A stretch of 64,000 nt of DNA from an uncultured Alphaproteobacteria bacterium. GTDB lineage: Bacteria > Pseudomonadota > Alphaproteobacteria > RF32 > CAG-239. The translations under genes and the position numbers were made by a program. The DNA lies in assembly GCA_934270475.1 (NCBI GenBank), contig CAKQPS010000001.1, forward strand, positions 1 through 64,000. Direction: 5' to 3'. The notes under the pieces are model-generated. The model was not told the DNA's origin. It saw only the letters and a list, made by a program, of their open reading frames with translations, and searched no databases. Below, one piece after another: positions 23,236 to 31,384 of the stretch (position 1 is its first letter; each line of letters opens with the position of its first letter).

Positions 23236-25335
23236 TTAGGCAGCATTGCTGGCTTTTAATTTTTTCAATTTTGCGGCTTTCTTTTCTTCATCGCAAAGCG
23301 GGCAGAATTTATGCTCGCCGGCTAAATAGCCGTGTTTCGGGCAAATAGAGAAAGTCGGAGTAATTGTAATGTATGGCAGGCGGTAGTTGGTCAAAACTTT
23401 TTTAATCAGTTCGCCGCAAACCTTTGCCGAAGAAATACGCTGGCTCATATACAAGTGCAATACGGTGCCGCCGGTGTATTTAGATTGCAAAGTAGCCTGC
23501 AAATCCAAAGCCTCAAACGGATCATCGGTATAGCCAACCGGCAATTGCGAAGAGTTAGTGTAATAAGGGTCTTCTTTGGTGCCGGCTTGAATAATCCCTG
23601 GGAAACGTTTTTTATCTTCACGGGCAAAGCGGTAGGTTGCGCTTTCTGCAGGAGTAGCTTCCAAGTTATACATATGACCGGTTTCTTCTTGAATTTTTAC
23701 CAAGCAGCCGCGGATATAGTCCAAGAACTTTTCAGCAAAAGCCTTGCCCCATTCATCGGCAACATTGTGTTCATCGTTAGTAAAGTTGCGAATCATCTCA
23801 TTGATACCGTTTACACCGATAGTAGAGAAGTGGTTGCGCAAGGTTCCCAAATAACGTTTGGTGTATGGATACAAGCCGTTGTCAATCAGACGCTGAATAA
23901 CTTTTCTCTTGATTTCCAAAGAAGTGCGGGCAATGTTCATCAATTCGTCAACACGGGCAAACAAAGCTTGTTCATTGCCTTTAAACATATAGCCCAAACG
24001 AGCGCAGTTAAAGGTCACAACGCCGATGGAACCGGTCTGCTCGGCCGAACCGAACAAGCCGTTGCCTTTTGCCAATAGTTCGCGCAAATCTAATTGCAGA
24101 CGGCAGCACATAGAGCGAATCTGCCCAGGTTTCAAAACAGAGTTAATAAAGTTTTGGAAATAAGGCATACCGTATTTAGCGGTCATTTCAAACAAAAGCT
24201 GCGATTTTTCATCGTCCCACGGAAAATCCGGCGTCATATTATAAGTTGGAATCGGGAAAGTAAACGGACGTTCCAACACATCGCCAGCCATCATAACTTC
24301 AATGTAGGCGCGGTTAATCATATCCATTTCTTTTTGGCAGTCGCCATAAGTAAACGGCATTTCTTCCTGACCTTCAATAATCGGCATATAGTTTTCATCG
24401 TGACCGGCAATGTGACCGCCGATATAAGGGTGCTGATTACGCAAATCTTCCGGACAAACCCAGTCAAATGTGAAGTTTGTAAACGGAGTCTGCGAACCCC
24501 AGCGTGAAGGCACATTCAAGTTATAAACTAATTCTTGGATAGATTGCTTTACTTGGTCATAGGTAAGATTATCTTTTTTGATATACGGAGCCAAATAGGT
24601 ATCAACCGATGAAAATGCCTGTGCGCCAGCCCATTCGTTTTGCAAAGTGCCCATAAAGTTAACCATTTGACCGACAGCCGAAGAAAGGTGTTTCGGCGGG
24701 TTAGCTTCTGATTTGCCTTTTACGCCGTTGAAGCCTTCTTTCAGAAGATTTTTCAAAGACCAGCCGGCACAATATGCAGCCAGCATATCTAAATCATGAA
24801 TATGAATATCGCCGTTGCGGTGTGCTTCGCCGACTTCTGACGGATAAACATGGCTCAGCCAGTAGTTGGCGGTAACTTTACCGGAAACGTTCAAAATCAA
24901 ACCGCCGTTGGAGTAGCCTTGGTTGGCGTTAGCGTTAACACGCCAGTCCAATTTTTCCAAATATTCGTTGATAGAACTTTCAACGTCCACCATAACCTTG
25001 TGGTCAGAGCGCATACGGTTGCGCTTGTCGCGGTACAAAATATAAGCCTTTGCCGTAGCAAAATAGTTGGCAGAAATCAATACTTGTTCCACAATATCTT
25101 GAATTTGCTCAATAGAAGGCAAAGATTCAGTAAATTTGTGATTGATAACTTTCATTACCTGAGCTGTTAAAAGCCACGCGTCCGAGTTATCAAACTCACC
25201 GGTAGACGTACCAGCTTTTAAAATGGCATTGTAAATTTTGTTTTCGTCAAACGGCGCTAAAGTTCCGTCACGTTTGGTAATGCTTTCAACCTTAGTGTCT
25301 ATTCTGTTTGTTATGGTATTTTGCTCTGTACCCAT
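23236..25335 (-). CDS. nrdD: anaerobic ribonucleoside-triphosphate reductase, catalytic part
   Basis: Reduces ribonucleoside triphosphates to deoxyribonucleotides without oxygen, using formate in most class III enzymes. The 699-residue protein has an N-terminal ATP cone (ITKRDGTLAPFDENKIYNAI), the catalytic barrel (GDIHIHDLD, AGWSLKNLL, NVPSRWGSQTPFTNFTFD) and a C-terminal zinc motif (CPKHGYLAGEH, CPLCDEE). It ends there, without the R-V-x-G-Y glycyl loop; that loop is on the next gene. The operon order is nrdD, glycyl domain, nrdG. Two NrdR-like sites and a promoter lie upstream. Confidence 0.95.
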   Translation of the reverse strand: MGTEQNTITNRIDTKVESITKRDGTLAPFDENKIYNAILKAGTSTGEFDNSDAWLLTAQVMKVINHKFTESLPSIEQIQDIVEQVLISANYFATAKAYILYRDKRNRMRSDHKVMVDVESSINEYLEKLDWRVNANANQGYSNGGLILNVSGKVTANYWLSHVYPSEVGEAHRNGDIHIHDLDMLAAYCAGWSLKNLLKEGFNGVKGKSEANPPKHLSSAVGQMVNFMGTLQNEWAGAQAFSSVDTYLAPYIKKDNLTYDQVKQSIQELVYNLNVPSRWGSQTPFTNFTFDWVCPEDLRNQHPYIGGHIAGHDENYMPIIEGQEEMPFTYGDCQKEMDMINRAYIEVMMAGDVLERPFTFPIPTYNMTPDFPWDDEKSQLLFEMTAKYGMPYFQNFINSVLKPGQIRSMCCRLQLDLRELLAKGNGLFGSAEQTGSIGVVTFNCARLGYMFKGNEQALFARVDELMNIARTSLEIKRKVIQRLIDNGLYPYTKRYLGTLRNHFSTIGVNGINEMIRNFTNDEHNVADEWGKAFAEKFLDYIRGCLVKIQEETGHMYNLEATPAESATYRFAREDKKRFPGIIQAGTKEDPYYTNSSQLPVGYTDDPFEALDLQATLQSKYTGGTVLHLYMSQRISSAKVCGELIKKVLTNYRLPYITITPTFSICPKHGYLAGEHKFCPLCDEEKKAAKLKKLKASNAA

Positions 25336-25381
25336 TATATATTTCTCCCAGTGGCGTTGTTATAAACATTTGTTGAATGAT

Positions 25382-25428
25382 ATACTACATATAGTATGAA
25401 TATTTTGTAAACAAACAATATCTAGTAT
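25382..25428 (-). promoter_or_regulatory. tandem NrdR-like operator sites
   Basis: Two 16-base palindrome-like sites, ATACTACATATAGTAT (25382-25397) and, on the minus strand, ATACTAGATATTGTTT (25413-25428), each match the general NrdR-box pattern ACACwATATATwGTGT at about 13 of 16 positions. Their starts are 31 bp apart, about three helical turns, the spacing typical of NrdR pairs. NrdR represses ribonucleotide reductase operons when (d)ATP is high. The nrdR gene is not in the window. Confidence 0.6.
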
Positions 25429-25454
25429 ACCCAACTTTTTTTATTTGCTGACAA
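25424..25454 (-). promoter_or_regulatory. predicted nrdD promoter
   Basis: On the minus strand TTGTCA (25449-25454) and TATACT (25424-25429) are 19 bp apart. The -10 overlaps the distal NrdR-like site, so repressor binding would block RNA polymerase. Confidence 0.45.
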
Positions 25455-25993
25455 AGCACGTTTGATTTGCTGCTTGTATACTAGAAAAATAAACATCACG
25501 CTGACAAGGAAAATAATGTTACATTTTTTGCAATTTTTCCTTAAAAACCATCTGACGACAATTTAGATATTGTCTAACTATTTAATATTACTGTTTAAAT
25601 TTGATGATGAAAATTTGATAAAAATTTTTTTAGGTATGTATATAACCTTGTTAACATTTATTAACATAAAGGGATATATTTCTTAGACCATAAATCAGCA
25701 GGTTACAGACAACAATTTGATTCTGAAAATATAAAAAAACGAATATCTGACTTTTTTGCAATATCATTCTTAGAAAAAGGAGTCGATAAACTAATTTTCT
25801 TAAAACCGAATCCATTAAACTGAATAAAAACTATTGATGCAGAATCTTCTTGCTTTTAGCGGGCGATTGTGTTAAATAGGGGTTGAAATTGAGTTGGTTT
25901 TTATGTATGAGCGCTTTGCGAATCCGTAGTAAGAACCTTGTATTTATCCGCTTTGCCCATCAAAGCACTAGAGAAAATGAAAGGAATTACATC
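25455..25993. other. non-coding spacer between nrdD and rplQ
   Basis: About 540 bases with no supportable gene. It must hold the rplQ promoter and leader. Short open stretches near 25666-25823 are broken by a frame change and lack start codons. A small GCTTTG/CAAAGC hairpin lies about 35 bases before rplQ. A GTATACTAG at 25476-25484 repeats, inverted, part of the distal NrdR-like site. Confidence 0.5.
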
Positions 25994-26449
25994 ATGAGAC
26001 ATGGTGATGGACATAGAAAATTTAGTATGCCGAAAAGCCAAAGAAGAGCTTTGTTCTCTAACTTGACAAGTTCTTTGCTGGAACACGAACAAATTACAAT
26101 TACTTTGACAAGAGCCAAAGAATTGAGAACTTTCGCTGACAACATGATTACCTTTGCTAAAAAAGGTGATTTGAACAGCCGCCGCATTGCTGCAGGTTTC
26201 TTGCGCAATAATGAAGTAGTTTCTAAACTGTTCTCTACTTTGGCAGAACGTTATAAAGAACGCAACGGCGGTTACACCCGCGTATTGAAAGCTGGTTTCC
26301 GTTATGGCGACTGCGCTCCAATGGCAGTCATTGAATTGGTTGACCGCGATGTAAACGCTAAAGGCGCTAAAGACTTGGCTCGCGTTGCTGCAGAAAAAGC
26401 TGCTGCAGCAGAAGCTGAAAAAGCTGAAAACGCCGCTTCTGCCGAATAA
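25994..26449 (+). CDS. rplQ: 50S ribosomal protein L17
   Basis: L17 lies near the exit of the peptide tunnel. The 151-residue product begins MRHGDGHRKFSMPKSQRRAL and has the family blocks NLTSSLLEHEQITITLTRAKELR, NGGYTRVLKAGFRYGD and AVIELVDR, then an Ala/Glu/Lys-rich tail. The ATG at 25994 has AAAGGAA before it and is the family start; a longer frame begins at 25883 but is not needed. Unusually, L17 is alone here, not behind rpoA. Confidence 0.95.
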   Translation: MRHGDGHRKFSMPKSQRRALFSNLTSSLLEHEQITITLTRAKELRTFADNMITFAKKGDLNSRRIAAGFLRNNEVVSKLFSTLAERYKERNGGYTRVLKAGFRYGDCAPMAVIELVDRDVNAKGAKDLARVAAEKAAAAEAEKAENAASAE

Positions 26450-26471
26450 AGTTCAGCATTAGCAAATGTAT

Positions 26472-26508
26472 AAAAAAAGAATGGGACAGAAGTCTCATTC
26501 TTTTTTTG
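26472..26508. terminator. bidirectional terminator
   Basis: AAAGAATGGGAC/GTCTCATTCTTT stem with one G-T pair and T runs on both sides, between rplQ and the convergent kinase gene. Confidence 0.88.
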
Positions 26509-26518
26509 TTATCAGGGC

Positions 26519-28177
26519 TTATTTGCTGTTTAACGGCAGCCGTATGCTAAATTCTGTGCCTTTTTTCAGCTTGCTTTTTACGCTTATATGCCCGCGCATT
26601 TTTTCAACCAGACTGCTGACAATCGCCAAGCCCAATCCGGAACTTTTAGTATTGTCGTCAGCAGAATAAAACGGCTCAAAAATATGTTTCAGCTTTTCTT
26701 TATCAATGCCGATTCCGGTATCGCGGATAATTAAATGCAAACTATTATTTTTAGAATGCGTGCCCAAAAACAATTCACCGCCTTCCGGCATGGCTTTTAT
26801 GGCATTTTGCGTCAGGTTAAGAATAATCATTTTAAAATCGGCGTCATTGCCGTATAGCCACAAATTGTGCTCTAATTGCGTTCTTATGGAAATACCATGG
26901 CGCTTGGCATCATAATCAATCATCATCAGCATATCTTTTACCGCATCTTCAATGTTTATTTCCACCTCTTCATTATCTGAATAACGAGCCAAGCGGAGCA
27001 GACGTTCCGGCGTTTTGATGGTTTCAACCAGCTGATTATATGCCATTTGCAAATATTTCTTTTGATTATCCTTGTCTGTCTCGGCATTATCATAGCTTGA
27101 TAAAATTCCCTCAAAAATCATGCGAATCGCACCGAGATTATTTTTCATTTCATGAGCGATAGAAGTGGAAAGAAAAGCTAATGACGAAACTTTTTGCTGA
27201 TGCGAAAAACGCACGTCGTTGCTCAGGTCATGGAAAGCCTCAACAATATAAACATCATCTGAATTTTGCCCCCAGCGCAGACGGGTGGCATTCAGATACA
27301 GCGGAACTTTGCCGACTTCATGAATAGCGTGGAAATTTCCGTTTTCACTGTTCTGATTATTAAGCAGCTCTTTAACCGGACAAGCATATTGACGCTGCGG
27401 GCAGCCTTCGCAGTCGTGGTTATAGGCATGATAGCACTTTTGCCCCACGCAAGATTTTTTCAGTTTGAGCATTGTATGAAAAGCACTGTTCGCCATAATT
27501 ATATTATAGTCTTCATCAACCACCCGAATACCATCCGGAATAGCGTCTATCAACTTTTGCAAAAAGTTTTCACGTGCTTTGATTTCTTCAATATTATATT
27601 CCGTATTATCCAGCATTTTGTTAAAGGTTGAAGATAAAATATCAAATTCATCTTGAAAACGCCCCTTATCCATAGTGATACGGCTCGAGAAAATACCAAG
27701 CGAAACCTTGCGGCTGATTTCAATCAGCTTTTCAATCGGGCGAATCACCCAGTAATCCAACATAAAAATCAGTAAGAAGATGAACAAAACCACAATAAAC
27801 AAACTGATGCCTAAAATTTGCGCACCGACTTTAAGCGCCTCTTTGTTATTGTCATAGTTTTTTTGCAGCTCTGCGTTAAGCTGCTGTTCTTTTGACAATT
27901 CTTTCTGCGTTAAGTCAATACCTTGAGTAACCTTTTGCGAACGATAGTTAGGAAGCGCCTCGGGATATTTTTCATAAACTTCCGCCAAAGTTTTTTGCAA
28001 AGAAATGTTATCATACAGCAAATCAACCACATATTGGTTTCGCAAATACAGTGAATTTTGGCGGTCTCGCAAATTGCTGGCATAAAAGTTAATAAAAATC
28101 ACAAAAAAGAGACAAATTATAATAAGCAAAAAGCCTAAAATACTGTAAAGAATTTTTTTATTTAAGCTGATAAACAT
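26519..28177 (-). CDS. membrane sensor histidine kinase with Cys-rich PAS domain
   Basis: A 552-residue two-component kinase. Order: membrane segment 10-32, periplasmic helical region, second membrane segment about 120-142, HAMP (about 144-196), PAS (about 203-315), HisKA with phospho-His342 (STSIAHEMKNNLGA), and HATPase (NLTQNAIKAMPEGG, IIRDTGIGIDKE, SSGLGLAIV). The PAS domain holds five cysteines at 243, 248, 256, 259 and 266, including CEGCP, which could bind a metal or iron-sulphur cluster or sense redox state; that is inference. No response regulator is adjacent. It is last in the murJ operon, three bases after gloB. Confidence 0.9.
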   Translation of the reverse strand: MFISLNKKILYSILGFLLIIICLFFVIFINFYASNLRDRQNSLYLRNQYVVDLLYDNISLQKTLAEVYEKYPEALPNYRSQKVTQGIDLTQKELSKEQQLNAELQKNYDNNKEALKVGAQILGISLFIVVLFIFLLIFMLDYWVIRPIEKLIEISRKVSLGIFSSRITMDKGRFQDEFDILSSTFNKMLDNTEYNIEEIKARENFLQKLIDAIPDGIRVVDEDYNIIMANSAFHTMLKLKKSCVGQKCYHAYNHDCEGCPQRQYACPVKELLNNQNSENGNFHAIHEVGKVPLYLNATRLRWGQNSDDVYIVEAFHDLSNDVRFSHQQKVSSLAFLSTSIAHEMKNNLGAIRMIFEGILSSYDNAETDKDNQKKYLQMAYNQLVETIKTPERLLRLARYSDNEEVEINIEDAVKDMLMMIDYDAKRHGISIRTQLEHNLWLYGNDADFKMIILNLTQNAIKAMPEGGELFLGTHSKNNSLHLIIRDTGIGIDKEKLKHIFEPFYSADDNTKSSGLGLAIVSSLVEKMRGHISVKSKLKKGTEFSIRLPLNSK

Positions 28178-28180
28178 GGG

Positions 28181-28897
28181 CTAACTCATTCTTTGGATAA
28201 ATTCTTGTTCATTATTGATAAGCAGATAAGGATTGCAGCGTTTTTCCAACCCCAAAGGAATTCCAACCGGAGACAACTGCCGGCGCCGGCAATCTTCTAA
28301 AAAATGCAGATATTCCTGAATATGCGGATTTTCCTGATTTTTCAGCAAATAGCCGATTGAAGAGCAGGTATATTCGTGCCCTGGGTAAAAACGCACGTCA
28401 TCAGGAAGATTTTTAATTTTTTGCAAACTGCTCCACATTTGCTGCGGCGTTCCTTCAAACAAACCGCCGATACACAAGTTAAATAAAACATCGCCGGTAA
28501 ACAAGGCTTTGTCTTTGGCAAAATACCACAGCAAATGACCATTGGTATGCCCTGCTGCCAAGACAGCCTGCGCCGTCGAATTGCCTATTTTGAAAGTGTC
28601 ACCGTCACGCAAGGCAATGTCCAAACCAACGATTTTTTCTGCCTCCGCCGCCGAACCGACAACTTGCGCGTTAAAGTGTTTTTTTAATGCCAAATTTGCG
28701 TTTGTATGGTCATCGTGATGATGGGTGGTTAAAATATACTGCGGAGCAAGACTGTGTTCCGAACAAAACCGAACAACTGCCTGTTCTTCTGCCGCATCAA
28801 CAATCGCCGCCGTACCAGTTTCGCCGTCTGTCAGCACATAGGCGTAATTATCCATATATCCGGCGTTGCATAAAATCGGCTGAATGGTCAAACTCAT
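28181..28897 (-). CDS. gloB: hydroxyacylglutathione hydrolase-like metallo-beta-lactamase fold protein
   Basis: Glyoxalase II hydrolyses S-lactoylglutathione to lactate and glutathione in methylglyoxal detoxification. The 238-residue protein has the two-metal ligands in order: THHHDDHTNA, AAGHTNGHL, FTGDVLF and YPGHEYT, and a C-terminal helical part with NPYL. The family assignment is firm; the substrate could be another thioester, as glutathione biosynthesis genes are not seen here. The start overlaps the stop of the gene before it by four bases. Confidence 0.85.
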   Translation of the reverse strand: MSLTIQPILCNAGYMDNYAYVLTDGETGTAAIVDAAEEQAVVRFCSEHSLAPQYILTTHHHDDHTNANLALKKHFNAQVVGSAAEAEKIVGLDIALRDGDTFKIGNSTAQAVLAAGHTNGHLLWYFAKDKALFTGDVLFNLCIGGLFEGTPQQMWSSLQKIKNLPDDVRFYPGHEYTCSSIGYLLKNQENPHIQEYLHFLEDCRRRQLSPVGIPLGLEKRCNPYLLINNEQEFIQRMS

Positions 28898-29781
28898 TTT
28901 ATATCCTCCAGTTTGGCTTTATAGTCGGCGTCTTGCAGTTTGTAATAAGAAAAAGTGTAATCAATCATACCGGCAATATTCTGCAGATTGCTGTCAATAA
29001 TCATGGTAGCGGCAACTTGCGGACCATAGAGCGGGCGCTCCATTTTACGGGCATTGGCGCGCGAGTTGCGGAAATGCGTGTAATTTATATGCGAATTTAT
29101 TTTTAAAATATGGTCAGCCAGTCCTTCTGACAGCGAGCCGTAAATTTTATAGCGATAATCGGCGTTCGGGTCGTCCAGCGGCTTTAAGCCCTGTTCTCCG
29201 TACCAAACCTCGTGCAGATAAAGCGAATTTGCCTGCAAAGCAAGGCGCGATGTTCCCCAGTTGCTGTAAATTCCTGCCGACGCAATAAGCAGCGACGGCG
29301 GCACAGCGTCAACTTTGGGCTGCAGCAGCTTGACTAAAATTTTTAGCCGCGCCTCATCTTTTAAGCGGGTAAACACATCATATTTTTCGGCTAACTTTTC
29401 CAAAGCAGATATATCGCTTGGCGTCAAGCTTTGTTCTGCTTTGATTTTTACCGCAATATTTTCCAGCATTTGCCGCTCCGCCAAAACATTTTCATTTTCG
29501 TGCAGTACCAGCGGCAGTAAAATTTTGATAAAAACCCGATGCTTGTCGTCAGACTCGGGAATTTCTGCCCAATCACTTGGCAGATGCAAAAAATATATGC
29601 GTGGAAAGACTTTGTTTATATCGGAAAAATCATCAAATTTATATTGCTTAAACAGCTCTGAAGTTTCTTGATAAGTGGCGGATTTCACATATAAAGCGCC
29701 GTCTTTTTTTTCGGCAATCAGATGCGCGTCCGCAAAGGCTGAAAAAAAGCAGACTGTCAGAAAAATAATCAACCTAACCAT
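28894..29781 (-). CDS. Bax-like glucosaminidase-fold exported protein, catalytic Glu absent
   Basis: Residues 1-19 are a signal peptide (ending ADAH). The 295-residue body resembles the Bax/GH73 glucosaminidase family: IYSNWGTSRLALQANSLY corresponds to the family's conserved ESGWGTSRFA-x-xNNLFG block. Family members that cut peptidoglycan have Glu before the Ser in that block; here the residue is Tyr. The protein may be inactive or act as a binding domain, unless another acid has taken over. It lies between nfu and gloB with minimal gaps (3 bases and an overlap of 4). Placing it with murJ suggests a cell-wall link. Confidence 0.6.
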   Translation of the reverse strand: MVRLIIFLTVCFFSAFADAHLIAEKKDGALYVKSATYQETSELFKQYKFDDFSDINKVFPRIYFLHLPSDWAEIPESDDKHRVFIKILLPLVLHENENVLAERQMLENIAVKIKAEQSLTPSDISALEKLAEKYDVFTRLKDEARLKILVKLLQPKVDAVPPSLLIASAGIYSNWGTSRLALQANSLYLHEVWYGEQGLKPLDDPNADYRYKIYGSLSEGLADHILKINSHINYTHFRNSRANARKMERPLYGPQVAATMIIDSNLQNIAGMIDYTFSYYKLQDADYKAKLEDIK

Positions 29782-29784
29782 TGG

Positions 29785-30309
29785 CTACGCCTTTACTTGA
29801 ATGTCTTTAAGCTGCGGAATATAACGTTTGAAACAACCGGCAATCACATTATTCAAAGTGTTTTGCGCATATGGGCAGCCGGCACAGTGTCCAGTAAATT
29901 GCAGCTGCAAAACCCCGTCTTCATAGGCAACAATTTTTATATCGCCCTTGTCGCGGTTTAAGGTTGGACGAATAAACGAATCCGCCAGCGCTTCCATAAA
30001 CGGCAAATCGGCTTGAGAAGCAGCAACTTGCAGCATTTCGCCGCCGGCGCTGAAATAATCATCAAGTTCCGCCAAAACCAGCGCCGTTACATCTTCTTTG
30101 TTTGCGTTTTCGGCAAAAGAAACTCCAATTAAAGCATCGGAAAAAAGGCAGCCGGTTACGCCGTCAATTTCTAAAAGCGCGCGGGCAAGCGGCGGAACAG
30201 CCGAACTTTCCGGCAGGAACAAAGCCGCCTGATTATTTGGGCAAACAGCTTGCGGCGGATAAAAGTTAATCAGTTTTTTCGGGGTTAAATCTTCAATTTT
30301 TATCTGCAT
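29785..30309 (-). CDS. NifU/Nfu-type iron-sulphur cluster carrier
   Basis: A 174-residue carrier that passes Fe-S clusters to apoproteins. An N-terminal Nfu-N-like domain (about 1-95, with the GVTGCLFSDALIGVSF stretch) is followed by the NifU C-terminal domain, whose Cys-x2-Cys (CAGC, residues 142-145) holds the cluster, then PYAQNTLNNVI. The ATG at 30309 (AGGAAAATC before it) is chosen because family proteins begin there; an upstream extension of 13 basic residues is possible. It overlaps the DUF2333 stop by 17 bases. Confidence 0.85.
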   Translation of the reverse strand: MQIKIEDLTPKKLINFYPPQAVCPNNQAALFLPESSAVPPLARALLEIDGVTGCLFSDALIGVSFAENANKEDVTALVLAELDDYFSAGGEMLQVAASQADLPFMEALADSFIRPTLNRDKGDIKIVAYEDGVLQLQFTGHCAGCPYAQNTLNNVIAGCFKRYIPQLKDIQVKA

Positions 30310-31384
30310 GATTTTCCTGTATTTTCTTTTGAATTTCGGTAGCGGCAACCAACGCGCGCTCCAAATAATAGTTTTGCGCTAACAAATGATTTGTGCCGAA
30401 AACGCTGTCTATTTTGCCGTTACGCACCATAAGCGGTTTTAATTCCGCGGCTTTTTGCAGCGATGACAGCAGATAGGTCCATTCGTTGTAAACATTATTC
30501 TGCACCAGCAAAGTTTTATAGTCGAATCCGGCTGCGGCGGCAATTTGCCATGTAGCAAAAGCATAACCGCGGGTTCGATAAAAAACATCATCGGCTTTAG
30601 TATCTAAAAATTCCGCAGAATGTTCAATTATATGACTGTCATTTTTTTGAATAAGCAGACGCAATACTCGGGCTAAACGCCGCAAATACACATCAAAATC
30701 AGCATCATAAACCGTAAAATCAGTCTTATTATATTTTAAGAGTTCGCTGCGGGCTTTGCGATATTGCGCATTAGCCGATGGCGCCAAACCAAACGAACTT
30801 TTTTTAGACATCAGCCACACATATGGCGAATAGCGCAAAAACTCTTCGGCTTTTTTAGTATTTTTCTGCTGCTCCGGTGTTTTATTGGCAAAATTTTTCA
30901 AAACATAAGCATGGTCGCGCACGGCGGTGATTATACCAATTTGAAAGTTTGGCATATTATCCAAAATATACGCTGGAAACACAGGCGGCAAATTCGGCGT
31001 CCACATTTTTACATCTATTTCCCGATCAATCAAAAAAGCCATAGCCGCGGCAATTTCCGACTTGTGGCGGTTTTCTTTCGGCAGCTGATAGACATTTGAA
31101 ACATTGACATTTTCAATTAAAAGCGCGCCGACGACATAGTATAAAAACAAAAAGCAAACCATTGCTCCGCCCAAAGTTTTCCACGAAGAGGCAATTTTTT
31201 TGCTGATTTTTTTATAAAAGCGGCGGATTTTTTTGGGTTTCAGATTTTTCAAACTCATCTGCAGTCGACTGAAAAAACCGCGGAAATTTATAGCGCCGGC
31301 AAAAGCCCAAAACTTTGCCGTCAGCTCTTTTATGCGGGTTCTGGAATTTTTCACCAGCTCAAAAAAACGCTCTTTATCAGTCAT
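30293..31384 (-). CDS. DUF2333 family membrane-anchored protein
   Basis: A 363-residue protein with a basic N-terminal region, one membrane segment (about 75-93, MVCFLFLYYVVGALL) and a long exported helical domain. Blocks such as GALLIENVNVSNVY, AMAFLIDREIDVKMWTPN, FPAYILDNMPNFQ and DDVFYRTRGYAFATW fit DUF2333. No activity is known. The start at 31384 overlaps the murJ stop by four bases (ATGA) with GGAGG six bases before it. Position between murJ and a Bax-like protein hints at envelope work. Confidence 0.8.
   Translation of the reverse strand: MTDKERFFELVKNSRTRIKELTAKFWAFAGAINFRGFFSRLQMSLKNLKPKKIRRFYKKISKKIASSWKTLGGAMVCFLFLYYVVGALLIENVNVSNVYQLPKENRHKSEIAAAMAFLIDREIDVKMWTPNLPPVFPAYILDNMPNFQIGIITAVRDHAYVLKNFANKTPEQQKNTKKAEEFLRYSPYVWLMSKKSSFGLAPSANAQYRKARSELLKYNKTDFTVYDADFDVYLRRLARVLRLLIQKNDSHIIEHSAEFLDTKADDVFYRTRGYAFATWQIAAAAGFDYKTLLVQNNVYNEWTYLLSSLQKAAELKPLMVRNGKIDSVFGTNHLLAQNYYLERALVAATEIQKKIQENHADKN

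Noticed and set aside
24318..24507. Long plus-strand frames across nrdD
   Set aside because: They shadow nrdD in the other direction and match no family.
25666..25823. Possible gene remnant before rplQ
   Set aside because: The open stretch switches frame near 25740 and has no start codon; too weak to call.
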